Under the pieces are notes generated by a model that was given only the letters and a program-made list of their open reading frames with translations, had not been told where the DNA came from and made no database searches. DNA of 49,099 nt, taken from positions 1 to 49,099 of the forward strand of contig NZ_LJRO01000016.1 in assembly GCF_001401155.1 (NCBI RefSeq), written 5' to 3'. How positions within the stretch are numbered: position 1 is the stretch's first letter; the number at the start of each line of letters is the position of its first letter. The DNA is from Pseudomonas tremae (GTDB lineage Bacteria > Pseudomonadota > Gammaproteobacteria > Pseudomonadales > Pseudomonadaceae). This document shows positions 17,156 through 26,135 of the stretch, in pieces. Position numbers and translations under genes: made by a program.

Positions 17156-18084
17156 AGGGTGAAGGCAAACCGTTCCTGGCCCCGCGCCAGATGCACCTGA
17201 TCACCCTCGATGCTTTCCAGCGTCCAGTCGTCAGTCAACCTCGCGCCAGGATAGACGCGCTTGCCGTGCTCATCGATGACATAGGGATTAGGCCCGAACC
17301 AGACGGCCTGCAGACGCACACGTGGCGTAGCGACGGCGGCGCTGACCTTGACACTGGGGGTCAGCACCACGCGTTGGCCGAAACGGCTATCGAAATCGCG
17401 CTGGACCTGTAACCAGCTGTTTTTGAGCGCGGCAGGATAGCTGCCCGCCACTGTGAGTTGGCCTTCCTGCTCCTGGATGCGCAACTGGCCAAGCCCGGCG
17501 TCACGCAGTGCCTGCTCCAGCCATACCCTGGCGTCAGGCAGCGCAGGTGAAGATGCACTGACAGAAGCCGGAATTGCGCTGTCGGTGGTGCGCAGTGCGG
17601 ACGCTGGTGGCGCGCGGAAAGCAAATGCAGTGGCGCACGTCGCCAGCAGCAAAAGTGCGACCAACAGGGGCAATTTGAGCGCCTGCAACGAGCCGGCTGC
17701 GACAGGCGAAGCGCTTGCAGGGCGAGTACTGCGCAAACGCAAACGACTCTGGCCAAGCTTCAACTCGACAGGCAGGTCCAGGCGTTGACCATGTCCCTTC
17801 GGAATAAGCAGACTTTTGCCAAGAGCATCGATGGCAGTCACGTCGCTGCCCATCGCCTCAATGGCAACGATGTCATCGGAAAACCGCAGGCGTGCGTGCT
17901 GGCTGGCAATATCGGCATCGCCCAGCACCAGATCGGCCGGAGCGGCATTGCCGATGATGTAGACAGGCTTGTCGAGTGTCAGGACGACACCCTGATGCAA
18001 GCCGTGAAGAATTTCGAGCAACGCCACGCCACTGTCTTGCAAAGACGAGTCTGGCGTCGCGTTCAATGAAACAAGGGCTGTCAT
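17152..18084 (-). CDS. Type III secretion inner-membrane ring protein SctD with FHA domain (Y4yQ/HrpQ-like)
   Basis: The 310-aa protein has an N-terminal FHA-like domain (about residues 20-115, LDKPVYIIGNAAPADLVLGD and IASQHARLRFS). One membrane helix lies near 130-150 (LKLPLLVALLLLATCATAFAF). The periplasmic part contains BON/ring-building-like segments (WLEQALRDAGLGQLRIQEQE). This is the SctD layout, in which the cytosolic FHA end holds SctK and the periplasmic end stacks with SctJ. It starts the hrcV side of the operon. Confidence 0.82.
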   Translation of the reverse strand: MTALVSLNATPDSSLQDSGVALLEILHGLHQGVVLTLDKPVYIIGNAAPADLVLGDADIASQHARLRFSDDIVAIEAMGSDVTAIDALGKSLLIPKGHGQRLDLPVELKLGQSRLRLRSTRPASASPVAAGSLQALKLPLLVALLLLATCATAFAFRAPPASALRTTDSAIPASVSASSPALPDARVWLEQALRDAGLGQLRIQEQEGQLTVAGSYPAALKNSWLQVQRDFDSRFGQRVVLTPSVKVSAAVATPRVRLQAVWFGPNPYVIDEHGKRVYPGARLTDDWTLESIEGDQVHLARGQERFAFTL

Positions 18085-18215
18085 GATCGAGTCACCACCG
18101 TGTGATTTACCGGAAACGGCACGTCAGAGCCAGGTAAAGCTGTCGATCGAAAGACGTCGTGCAAACACTGCAAGAAGCGGGTGTGGGCAGCAGCGCCGCT
18201 GCCCACACCACAGCA

Positions 18216-18377
18216 TCAGTTCTGAGGACGTTGCTTGGTAGCGTCCAGCTCTGCCTTTTTGGCAGTGGAGATTTCAGTGATCTTGGCTGACTTCTCGATA
18301 GCCATATCAAAGGTGGCGGACATTTTTTCGATTGCTGCGTCCGAGTTGCCGGAGCTTACTGGTGGAGTCTCACTCAT
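18216..18377 (-). CDS. 53-aa small helical protein upstream of sctD
   Basis: AAGGAG lies eight bases before the ATG at 18377. The product begins MSETPPVSSGNSDAAIEKMS and continues as a Lys/Ala/Thr-rich amphipathic helix ending in KKAELDATKQRPQN. It has no signal peptide or membrane segment. Size, a disordered Ser-rich start and a helical rest suit a small secreted T3SS component (pilin or needle) or a chaperone partner. No family is recognised. The upstream extension of the frame to 18452 lacks a ribosome-binding site and is not used. Confidence 0.55.
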   Translation of the reverse strand: MSETPPVSSGNSDAAIEKMSATFDMAIEKSAKITEISTAKKAELDATKQRPQN

Positions 18378-19042
18378 GTTGTTTCTCCTTGCTTTTAGGG
18401 GGAAAGTTTCAACTGCCGGAAGGCAGAGCAATATGCCATCACAGAACAGCAAGTCAGGGACGGTATTACTTAATGATCCCGATCAGCAATGTGCTCACTG
18501 TTTTGCCGAACCGATAGTACGCAGGCGCGATTATTGAATGCTGTGAAAAGTTGTGAATTTGCATTTTCACAACCAGCAGCATCAACTGAAAACAATGATA
18601 TCAACGTGATATTTATTTCTGCTTTATTTCAATGCGGATTATTTTTTAATCTGGCGTCTACAGCTCAGGCGCCGTCGTGCGGGGCGTTTGGAGCGTTACG
18701 GGAGGTACGGTTGCTCTGTGAAACATTGTGAAAATACCCTTGCCACTCTTTTTCTACTTCGCCGAGTGTTAGTACTTTCCATTAAACAGCGCCACAACAC
18801 GTAAATATTAGAACAAGCCCAATGAATACACTGCACACGCTTCCACGCGGCGTCACTTGCACTATGACAAAAACTGCATTCTAGCCAGCGAGTATGGGCT
18901 GGCATTAAAGCGCGTGCGCGACAACACTTGCTATAATCAGGTTTTGTAATCCAGCAAACCACTCGATGGCGATTTACACGTGGATACGGCGAGCCGCATA
19001 CATCCCCAGATCAGCAGCAACGTAACAGCGGCGCACAGTGAA
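18378..19042. other. AT-richer intergenic region inside the T3SS cluster
   Basis: These 665 bases separate the 53-aa gene from the coiled-coil gene. The stretch is visibly richer in A/T than both sides, and I found no ORF with a credible start and product. No hrp box (GGAACC-N15/16-CCACNNA) or other clear promoter is visible on either strand. It is the most likely place for the promoter of the sctD-hrcV transcription unit. Confidence 0.5.
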
Positions 19043-19285
19043 TCAAAGTTTGCCGATCTCTCCGGTCGCTTCGCCGATGGTAGCGAGAGTCGCCTCGACA
19101 TCATCGAATGCCTGTTCAATAGCAACGAACGATTGCTGAATGGCTTCCCGGTTGTCCACCGTCTGCTCCCCTCGCAAACGTTCGACACGCTCCAGCTCAC
19201 TGAGCTGCAATTGCCGAACCTCCTCGCGCAGGTTTTGCAGCGTCGTCCAGACTGAATGGAATTGTTGCTGGCTGTCATTTACCAC
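19043..19285 (-). CDS. 80-aa coiled-coil protein at the start of the T3SS cluster
   Basis: A GTG at 19285 is preceded by GAGGAGG seven bases upstream, which fixes the start. The frame is open to 19501 but nothing supports an earlier start. The product is almost entirely heptad-like helix: NLREEVRQLQLSELERVERL, then IQQSFVAIEQAFDDVEATLA. It has no signal peptide. It lies first in line on the strand of the T3SS genes, though 665 bp from the next one. It could be a small T3SS chaperone, a needle-tip related protein or unrelated. No homology is recognised. Confidence 0.55.
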   Translation of the reverse strand: MVNDSQQQFHSVWTTLQNLREEVRQLQLSELERVERLRGEQTVDNREAIQQSFVAIEQAFDDVEATLATIGEATGEIGKL

Positions 19286-19622
19286 CGTTTTACCTCCTCG
19301 TCGATTCGTTAACGTGCAGGGTTGAGACAACCGGCATTCGCGATGCTCCGCTCTATTGCTGGTGATCTGATTAAATACCTGACAACGCCGCCCGTCAGGG
19401 TTGATACACATCACTTTGAATTTCCCTCCGCCCCAAGGATCACTTTTCATACCGTTGCCGCACTCAACCGACACAGCAACCTGGTTGTTCACACTGTTCA
19501 CTGTAAAAGCGATCTCATTACTGACAGGTTGATGCTCGAACGATTTATGAAGCTATATATGACCGATAACCGCCTTTGGCCTCGAACCCTCCCCAGCAGT
19601 AATGAAAAAGGAATTTCCCGGC

Positions 19623-20936
19623 ATGGCCACTCCTGACACAACCCCGCTGCGCCGGGCAATTACCGCCCCTATGCTGACCCTGTTCATCCTCGGCGACGTG
19701 CTCGGGGCCGGCGTGTATGCGTTGGCAGGCACGATAGCCGGACGCGTCGGCGGCGCCATCTGGGCTCCGTTGCTGATTGCACTGTGTTTTGCGTTGCTGA
19801 CTGCTGCGTCCTACGCCGAACTGGTGACCAAATACCCGCGTGCAGGAGGTGCAGCGGTGTACACGGAAAAAGCCTTTGGCAAGCCGCTGCTGTCGTTTCT
19901 GGTTGGCTTTTCGATGGTCGCGGCAGGCGTCACCAGCGCTGCCGGGCTGGCGGTGGCATTTGCCGGCGACTACTTTCAGGCATTGGTGAACTGGCCCGCG
20001 CAGTGGGTTTGCGTCGGTTTCCTGGTCATCGTCGCGCTATTGAATGCGCGGGGTATCAAGGAGTCGTTGTCGGCCAACCTGCTGATGACCACCATTGAGC
20101 TGAGCGGTCTGGCGATGGTGATCGCCGCTGCCGTCTGGTTTGTCAGCCAGGGCAATGGTGTGCCGCAACGCGTGTTCGAACTGGATACAGCATCACCGGC
20201 CACGGCGATTCTTGCTGCGTCGTTGCTGGCCTTTTATTCGTTTGTGGGCTTCGAGACCTCGGCCAACCTTGCTGAAGAGATCAAGGATGTGCGCAGGGTT
20301 TATCCAAAGGCGCTATTCGGCGCGCTGCTCATCGCAGGCGCGGTTTACATGCTGGTCGGCGTAGGCGCAGCGATGGTCTTGCCCGTCGAGCAATTGAAGG
20401 CATCGCAAGCTCCGCTGATGGATGTGGTCAGCGCATCTGGGCTTGGAATACCTGCGCCCTGGTTCGCAGTCATCGCGCTTATTGCGGTCGCCAATGGCGC
20501 GCTGTTAACCATGATCATGGCCAGCAGGTTGACCTTCGGGATGGCACGCGAAGGTCTGTTGCCGTCTGTAATGGGTTCAGTTCTGCCCCGGCGCCGGACG
20601 CCCGGTGTGGCCATCTTCGTGACTACGCTGGTAGCCATCGCCCTGTCTTTCACCAGTACCCTGACGATTCTGGCTGAAACCGTGGTGCTGTTACTGTTGT
20701 TCGTGTTTCTCAGCGTCAATGTCGCGGTACTGGTACTCAAGCGCGACAAGGTCGAGGAAGGGCATTTCAAGATTCATTGGGTTGTCCCGGTGCTCGGCAT
20801 TCTTTCCTGCCTGCTGCTGCTCACCCAGCAAGGTCCGGAAACCTGGTTGCGTGCAGGCATCATGCTGGTCGTGGGCGCGGTGTTGTATGGGCTGACACGG
20901 TTGGGTAGCTCTGCGTTGGCATCACATTCTCGTTAA
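19623..20936 (+). CDS. APC-family amino acid permease
   Basis: The 437-aa membrane protein has about 12 hydrophobic segments. The first, LTLFILGDVLGAGVYALAGT, carries the GxGIY-like substrate motif of the amino acid-polyamine-organocation family. The ATG at 19623 is chosen because AAGGAA lies nine bases upstream; a Met 21 bases earlier lacks such a site. Its substrate cannot be told from the sequence. It is a single-gene unit in the plus direction between the T3SS cluster and the arabinose operon. Confidence 0.85.
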   Translation: MATPDTTPLRRAITAPMLTLFILGDVLGAGVYALAGTIAGRVGGAIWAPLLIALCFALLTAASYAELVTKYPRAGGAAVYTEKAFGKPLLSFLVGFSMVAAGVTSAAGLAVAFAGDYFQALVNWPAQWVCVGFLVIVALLNARGIKESLSANLLMTTIELSGLAMVIAAAVWFVSQGNGVPQRVFELDTASPATAILAASLLAFYSFVGFETSANLAEEIKDVRRVYPKALFGALLIAGAVYMLVGVGAAMVLPVEQLKASQAPLMDVVSASGLGIPAPWFAVIALIAVANGALLTMIMASRLTFGMAREGLLPSVMGSVLPRRRTPGVAIFVTTLVAIALSFTSTLTILAETVVLLLLFVFLSVNVAVLVLKRDKVEEGHFKIHWVVPVLGILSCLLLLTQQGPETWLRAGIMLVVGAVLYGLTRLGSSALASHSR

Positions 20937-21124
20937 CAATGCGGTGGAACAACTTGACGAAGTTCACGCTGATAACAGGTCAAGCCCCCACAACCGGCAT
21001 AACACCGTCGACTGCCTCAGCGGTGTTATTTAATAGCGCTAACATAATCATCACATCATATCACATCACAGCCGCAGACTGACATGTCGCGGCTTTACCT
21101 TCGCTATCAACAGCCTTCCTTCAT

Positions 21125-21160
21125 GAAAAAAGCCCTTGCCGATCACTCGACAAGGGCTCT
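21125..21160 (-). terminator. Rho-independent terminator of the araFGH operon
   Basis: Eight-base arms AGCCCTTG/CAAGGGCT enclose a 12-base loop and, read on the minus strand, are followed by six T. It lies 27 bp after the araH stop. On the plus strand a shorter T run follows, so it may also help to end the permease transcript. Confidence 0.8.
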
Positions 21161-21186
21161 TTCACTACTGCATTGCAATACTTAAC

Positions 21187-22152
21187 TTACCGGCGCTTCA
21201 TCCGGTCAATGATCACTGCGAGCAGCAGGATCGTGCCGCGAATCACGTACTGGTAGAAGGTATCGATGTTCTTCAGGTTCATCGCGTTCTCGATGATCGC
21301 CAGAATCAGCACCCCCGCGATCACGTGACGAATCATGCCGATGCCGCCGCTCAATGAAACCCCGCCCAGTACACAGGCCGAGATCACGGTCAGTTCAAAG
21401 CCCTGGCCAATCATCGGCTGGCCAGAAGTCATGCGTGAAGCCAGTACCACACCTGCCAGCGCCCCGATAAGGCCGTGCACAGCGAAGATGATGATCTTGG
21501 TGCGATCGACATGCACACCCGCCAGCAGTGCCGCTTCCTGGTTGCCACCGATGGCCATGGTGTTGCGCCCGTAGGTGGTGTAGTTGAGTAGCCAGCCGAA
21601 AAAGACGAAGCAGGCAATGGTGATCAGGATCGGCACCGGCACGCCGTACACCTGCCCATTGCCGAAGATGAAGAAGTCTTCGTTGGAAACGCCGACGGCC
21701 TTGCCGCTGGAGAAGATATACGCCAGGCCACGCACAATCTGCATGGTCGCCAGCGTCGCAATCAACGCATTGATGCGCAATTTGGCGATCACGATGCCGT
21801 TGATAAGGCCCACCACCAACCCCAGCGCCAGTGCGGCGGATACGCCCAGAAACACGCTGTCGGTGTCACGAATCACGATACTGGCGATGACCCCGGAACA
21901 GGCCAGTACCGAACCGATCGACAGGTCGAAATGGCCGGAAGCCAAGCAATACAGCATGGTGCAGGCGGCAATGCCGACAGTTGAAATCGCCAGGCCGAGA
22001 CCGCGCATGTTGAGCGGCGACATGAAGTTGTCGATGAACACGGCGCACAGCAGGAAGATCCCTACAGCGGCCAGAAGCATCACCCAGTCATCGGCAAAAC
22101 GACGCAGGTTCATGCCCTGACGGGGAGCCTGCAGGCTGGATTCGGTAGACAT
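21187..22152 (-). CDS. araH: L-arabinose ABC transporter permease AraH
   Basis: The product (about 321 residues) is a sugar ABC permease of the RbsC/AraH family with eight to ten membrane segments and the family stretch LASGHFDLSIGSVLACSGVI. GAGGTG five bases before ATG 22152 favours this start over ATG 22176. It is the last gene of araF-araG-araH and is followed by a clear terminator. The binding protein upstream identifies the sugar as L-arabinose. Confidence 0.9.
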   Translation of the reverse strand: MSTESSLQAPRQGMNLRRFADDWVMLLAAVGIFLLCAVFIDNFMSPLNMRGLGLAISTVGIAACTMLYCLASGHFDLSIGSVLACSGVIASIVIRDTDSVFLGVSAALALGLVVGLINGIVIAKLRINALIATLATMQIVRGLAYIFSSGKAVGVSNEDFFIFGNGQVYGVPVPILITIACFVFFGWLLNYTTYGRNTMAIGGNQEAALLAGVHVDRTKIIIFAVHGLIGALAGVVLASRMTSGQPMIGQGFELTVISACVLGGVSLSGGIGMIRHVIAGVLILAIIENAMNLKNIDTFYQYVIRGTILLLAVIIDRMKRR

Positions 22153-22192
22153 ACGCACCTCTTTTTTATTGTTCATGGTCAGGGACCGACTG

Positions 22193-23716
22193 TCAGCCGC
22201 GCGTGCGTGGCAGAGCCAATTGCAGTAATCGCGACTCGTCAGCCTCGTCGCGGTTGAGTTCGCCGGTGATTGCGCCTTCGCTCATCACCAGAATTCGGTC
22301 GGAAATACCCATGACTTCCATCAGATCGCTGGACACCACAATCACGGCAATGCCATCAGCCGCCAGGTTATGAATGATCTCGTAGATTTCAGACTTGGCG
22401 CCGACGTCGATACCTCGGGTAGGCTCATCCAGCAACAGCACTTTCATCGGCATGGAAAGCCAGCGCCCAAGAATCGCCTTCTGCTGATTGCCGCCCGACA
22501 GGAACATGATCTGCTGCTCGGGAGACGGTGTCTTGACGTTCATCGACTTGATCTGGTTACGCGCGTTATCGCGCTCCCAGCGGCCCTGAATAAGGCAGCC
22601 AAAGTTCACATGCCGTGGCCGCGCGCCAATGTTGATGTTCTCCGCAACGCTGGACAGCGGCACGATGCCTTCCTTCTTGCGGTCCTCCGGGCAGAGCAGA
22701 ATTCCGGCCTCGATGGCGTCGCGTGGAGATCTCAGCGTCAGCGGCTGGCCATCCAGTTGCAGACTGCCTGCTGTACTGCGCGTCAAGCCGGACAAGAGGC
22801 GAAACAACTCAGTGCGACCTGCGCCCACCAGACCGAAAAAGCCCAGCACCTCGCCTTTTTGCACAGCGAACGTCACCGGCTCATGCAGGCCAGGGCCCAT
22901 CAACCCGGTAACACGCAGACTCGGACCCTGGTGCTGACGAGGGCGGTAGTTATAAATATTCTGAATGTCGCGACCGACCATGCAGGTCACCAGCCGGTCG
23001 TGGTCCAGGTCGGCCATTTGCTCGAAGGTTTTTACAAAGCGCCCGTCCTTGAACACCGTTACGGCATCACAGACGCGAAAAATCTCTTCCATACGGTGCG
23101 ACACATAAAGAATCACCCTGCCTTCGTCCCGCAGCCGCGTGATGATCGCCATCAAACGGTCGATCTCGCGCGCCGACAAGCTGCTGGTAGGTTCATCGAA
23201 CGCAATGACATGAGCGTTGCGCGACATGGCCTTGGCGATCTCCACCAACTGCCGCTGACCCAGCGACAGATCGCCCAGGCGCGTACGCGGGTCGATTTCG
23301 TCAGCCAGCCCCTTGAGCAATTCGCCGGCACGACGGTACATGGCGCCGCGATTGATCAGCCCAAAACGATTGGGCATGTGCCCAAGCAGCAGATTTTCAG
23401 CGACGGTCATTTCCGGCACCAGATGCAGCTCTTGGTGAATCACTGCAACCCCTGCCGAGATGCTGTCGGCAGTGGACTTGAATTGGTGGGTCTGATCGCC
23501 GATCTGCACGTTGCCGCTGTTGGGCTGGTACGACCCACCGAGAATTTTAAGCAACGTGGACTTGCCTGCGCCGTTCTCGCCCATCAGTGCATGGACGCTG
23601 CCGGGACGGGCCTCAAAGGTGATGTCCGACAGCGCCTTGACGGCCGGGAATACCTTGCCGATGCCATTGAAACGCAGGGCACCGCCTATGGGTTGAAGCT
23701 CGATAGCCTGTTGCAT
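22193..23716 (-). CDS. araG: L-arabinose ABC transporter ATPase AraG
   Basis: The 507-aa protein has two fused ABC domains, as in all sugar importers of the CUT2 class. The first domain has Walker [10 protein letters not shown] near residues 47-55 and signature LSLGQRQ. The second has a degenerate P-loop (GLVGAGRTE) and signature LSGGNQQK. This asymmetry is normal for AraG/RbsA. GAGGAGG lies upstream of the ATG. It lies between araF and araH on the same strand. Confidence 0.93.
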   Translation of the reverse strand: MQQAIELQPIGGALRFNGIGKVFPAVKALSDITFEARPGSVHALMGENGAGKSTLLKILGGSYQPNSGNVQIGDQTHQFKSTADSISAGVAVIHQELHLVPEMTVAENLLLGHMPNRFGLINRGAMYRRAGELLKGLADEIDPRTRLGDLSLGQRQLVEIAKAMSRNAHVIAFDEPTSSLSAREIDRLMAIITRLRDEGRVILYVSHRMEEIFRVCDAVTVFKDGRFVKTFEQMADLDHDRLVTCMVGRDIQNIYNYRPRQHQGPSLRVTGLMGPGLHEPVTFAVQKGEVLGFFGLVGAGRTELFRLLSGLTRSTAGSLQLDGQPLTLRSPRDAIEAGILLCPEDRKKEGIVPLSSVAENINIGARPRHVNFGCLIQGRWERDNARNQIKSMNVKTPSPEQQIMFLSGGNQQKAILGRWLSMPMKVLLLDEPTRGIDVGAKSEIYEIIHNLAADGIAVIVVSSDLMEVMGISDRILVMSEGAITGELNRDEADESRLLQLALPRTRG

Positions 23717-23739
23717 GAAACCAACCTCCTCGCACAGTT

Positions 23740-23763
23740 GAGGGGCCCGAAATCAGGCCCCTC
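23740..23763 (-). other. Hairpin between araF and araG
   Basis: The arms GAGGGGCC and GGCCCCTC form a strong stem with an eight-base loop and no T run. Such hairpins after a binding-protein gene commonly stabilise its mRNA and let it be made in excess over the ATPase and permease. That role is inferred here. Confidence 0.6.
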
Positions 23764-23770
23764 GCTCAGA

Positions 23771-24784
23771 TCACTTCCACAAACCGATTTTGGTCAGTTC
23801 AGCCTGAAAGTTTTCGCGAGTGATCAATGTCACGTCATCCATAGCGGTGTACTTGGGCGGCTCGACACCCTTGGTGACCCAGTTGAAGACGTACTCGGCA
23901 GTCCGGTAGCCTTCCTTGTCGGGGCTTGGCAGCATCGAACCGAAGAAGCCGCTTTCTTTCTTCTTCAGCTCATCAATGGCATCGGTGCCATTGATGCCGA
24001 TCCCGATCACGTTTTTGGCGGAGAACCCTGCGCCCGAAGTGGCGCGTACGCCGCCCAGTACAGTGTTGTCGTTCATGCCACCGATGATGAGGTTCTTGGC
24101 TTCACGTGGCAGCTTTGGCAGAGCGGAGTTGGTGGCGTCCATTCCGCCTGGTACATCAAGAGTCTTTTGCGGAGAAAACAGAATGTGATCGGCTGGCAAA
24201 CCGGCTTTTTTCAATGCATCCACCGAGCCGTCGGTGCGCTTCTTGCCGGTGTCCAGCTCGCTGTAGGTATTGATGATCGCGTAGGTGTTCTTCCACTCGC
24301 CCTCATCCCACTTGCGATTCTTGGCCTCGGTCGCCATGGCGGCGCCCTGCTTCTGGCCCACTTCGAAGGCTGCCATACCCAGATACGGCACATCCTCCAT
24401 CGGCTTGCCGCTCGCATCGACAAAACGGTCGTCCACCGCCATGACCTTCATGCCATTGGCCTTGGCCTTGGCTACGATGGCAGGGCCTAGCGAAACATCA
24501 GGCGGGCAGATCACAAAACCCTTCACGCCGTTGGCAGCAAGGTTGTCGATCGCAGACAGGGTTTTCTCGCCGTCGGGAACGGCAATCTTGATGACCGTGA
24601 AGCCAAGCTCTTTCCCGGCTTTTTCGGCGAATTGCCACTCGGTCTGGAACCAGGGCTCTTCAGCCTGTTTGACCAGAAAGCCGATCTTGACTTCATCAGC
24701 AGCGGAAGTAATGCCACTCATGCCCAGAATGGCAGTGGTGACAGCGGCACAGCACAGGGAACGAATCCCGTGACGACTCAACAT
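23771..24784 (-). CDS. araF: L-arabinose-binding periplasmic protein AraF
   Basis: The 337-aa protein has a signal peptide ending near ITSAADEVK. The mature part follows E. coli AraF closely, for example KIGFLVKQAEEPWFQTEW, IKIAVPDGEKTLSAIDNLAA and MKVMAVDDRFVDASGKPMED. The C-terminal part keeps IIGGMNDNTVLGGVRAT and IGIGINGTDA. AAGGAGTT lies upstream of the ATG. It is the first gene of the importer operon, with a GntR-type operator 85 bp upstream. Confidence 0.95.
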   Translation of the reverse strand: MLSRHGIRSLCCAAVTTAILGMSGITSAADEVKIGFLVKQAEEPWFQTEWQFAEKAGKELGFTVIKIAVPDGEKTLSAIDNLAANGVKGFVICPPDVSLGPAIVAKAKANGMKVMAVDDRFVDASGKPMEDVPYLGMAAFEVGQKQGAAMATEAKNRKWDEGEWKNTYAIINTYSELDTGKKRTDGSVDALKKAGLPADHILFSPQKTLDVPGGMDATNSALPKLPREAKNLIIGGMNDNTVLGGVRATSGAGFSAKNVIGIGINGTDAIDELKKKESGFFGSMLPSPDKEGYRTAEYVFNWVTKGVEPPKYTAMDDVTLITRENFQAELTKIGLWK

Positions 24785-24868
24785 AGCTAACTCCTTATTT
24801 TTATTGAATAGCTACAGCGACCAGCAAGGTGGCGGTTGCAAACGCGGGGGCGTCTGAAACCGATTAAA

Positions 24869-24879
24869 TAGTCATACCA
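24869..24879 (-). promoter_or_regulatory. GntR/FadR-type operator upstream of araF
   Basis: On the minus strand the site reads TGGTATGACTA, fitting the FadR-subfamily half-sites T-N-GT-N3-AC-N-A. It shares AAATAGTNNTACNA (plus strand) with the two sites at 26027 and 26100. A FCD-type GntR regulator controlling the arabinose genes is inferred; its gene is not in the window. Confidence 0.65.
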
Positions 24880-24958
24880 TATAATGAATGACCGCTATGT
24901 AACCGAATGTCACTTTGCCGCCACCGCCTTGATAGATGCGTCGACAGCATAAATTTCT

Positions 24959-25831
24959 TCAACCGGCAAAACGCTGACACAACGTCCCTTTCACGCTCAC
25001 ATCTGCCCTCAATACCGCGCCGTCGAACTGACCATGCGCATCGCCAGGCGCTGCGCCAGTGACGTACAGCGTCTGCAGATCAGGACCACCGAACACGCAA
25101 CTGGTGGGGTGGCTGACAGGCAGCTCGACAACCCGATCAACACTTCCGTCGGGCGCGAAGCGAATAAGACAACCGCCGCCCCAGCGGGCGTTCCAGACAT
25201 ACCCCTCGGCGTCCATCGCCGAACCATCAGGCGAACCCTGGCTTTGCACACCAGCCCAGACCTGACGAGGCCCCAGCGTCCCGTCTGCCATGAGCGGGTA
25301 TTGGTAGATGACGTCGTCAAGGGTGTCGGCGCTGTACAACACGCTGCCGTCGGCATTCCAGAGCAGGGTGTTGACGATGCCCTGCCCGTCCAGCAGACGT
25401 GTCACGGCTGCATCGGCATCGACGCGGAACAGGCCGCCCGAGCGACGAAACAACGGTATATCGCCGCCTTCCGCGTCGATATTGTTTTGCATACTGCCCA
25501 TCCACAGCATCCCGCGCGCGTCACAACGGGCTTCGTTGGCACGGTTGCCGGGTGTGGGGTCCGCCACGCAAAACAATGACAGTGAGGTTTTTTCGGCGGT
25601 CAGATCCAGGCGATAGATACCGCTGGCCAGGGTCACCAGAGCATCGCCTTTTGCGGTCGGAATGAACGCAGAAACCGGTTCGGGCATGCGCCACTGACGG
25701 TATTGCCCGGCAGCCAGACGACAGGCCAGAAAGCCAGCGATGTCGACCCAATAAAGGGCTTGCTCCTGGGCATCCCAGAAGGAGCCTTCGGCAAGCTTGA
25801 AACGGTGCTCGGAAACGGGCAGCCAGTTCAT
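24959..25831 (-). CDS. SMP-30/gluconolactonase family sugar lactonase, probable L-arabinonolactonase
   Basis: The 290-aa six-bladed propeller enzyme hydrolyses sugar lactones. Metal-ligand and family stretches are visible: early Glu in LAEGSFWDAQEQALYWVDI, RANEARCDARGMLWMGSMQ, TLLWNADGSVLYSADTLDD and QGSPDGSAMDAEGYVWNARW. It has no signal peptide, so it is cytosolic. It lies directly upstream of araFGH and divergent to the mutarotase, which fits the oxidative L-arabinose pathway (arabinose to arabinono-lactone to arabinonate). The dehydrogenase and dehydratases of that pathway are not in the window. D-xylonolactone is an alternative substrate. Confidence 0.85.
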   Translation of the reverse strand: MNWLPVSEHRFKLAEGSFWDAQEQALYWVDIAGFLACRLAAGQYRQWRMPEPVSAFIPTAKGDALVTLASGIYRLDLTAEKTSLSLFCVADPTPGNRANEARCDARGMLWMGSMQNNIDAEGGDIPLFRRSGGLFRVDADAAVTRLLDGQGIVNTLLWNADGSVLYSADTLDDVIYQYPLMADGTLGPRQVWAGVQSQGSPDGSAMDAEGYVWNARWGGGCLIRFAPDGSVDRVVELPVSHPTSCVFGGPDLQTLYVTGAAPGDAHGQFDGAVLRADVSVKGTLCQRFAG

Positions 25832-26026
25832 GAAAAATGTCCTTTGTTATTGTTGTAAAGGCACTTTTTTAGCGTGTGTCGCGCTCAGGTGGTCACATCA
25901 CGAGCTGCATTAGCCGAGCCATCGGGTTCATCCTTTTTTTCAGGATTCGGCTCATCTGGCTGAAATCATTGTCAGATCATCGGCTAAGGTTACTGACCAA
26001 GCCTCAGTGACGCCTGCACTACTAAA

Positions 26027-26037
26027 TAGTATTACAA
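26027..26037. promoter_or_regulatory. GntR/FadR-type operator in the lactonase-galM intergenic region
   Basis: TAGTATTACAA on the plus strand (TTGTAATACTA on the minus) fits T-N-GT-N3-AC-N-A and is embedded in AAATAGTATTACAA, like the other two sites. It lies midway in the 304-bp divergent region, which otherwise shows no gene. Confidence 0.55.
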
Positions 26038-26099
26038 TTTATTTTTCAAGCGGCATTTTATCGGCTATAACCCCATGCATCGAATGAAATTCGATCAAA

Positions 26100-26110
26100 T
26101 AGTCTTACCA
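26100..26110. promoter_or_regulatory. GntR/FadR-type operator before galM
   Basis: TAGTCTTACCA (minus TGGTAAGACTA) is 25 bp before the galM ATG and shares AAATAGTCNTACCA with the araF site. Its closeness to the start codon suggests that it blocks transcription when bound. Confidence 0.62.
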
Positions 26111-26135
26111 ATAACAATAAAAGCGGGTAGATCAG

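Noticed and set aside
18378..18720. Sigma-70 promoter for the T3SS units
   Set aside because: Only weak combinations (such as TTGCTG and TAATAC with 15-base spacing on the minus strand) are present, which is not enough to call.
22370..24490. 706-codon plus-strand ORF opposite araG and araF
   Set aside because: It lies wholly opposite two well-identified genes, crosses their intergenic gap and has no ribosome site or family-like sequence. Long antisense frames are common in GC-rich DNA.
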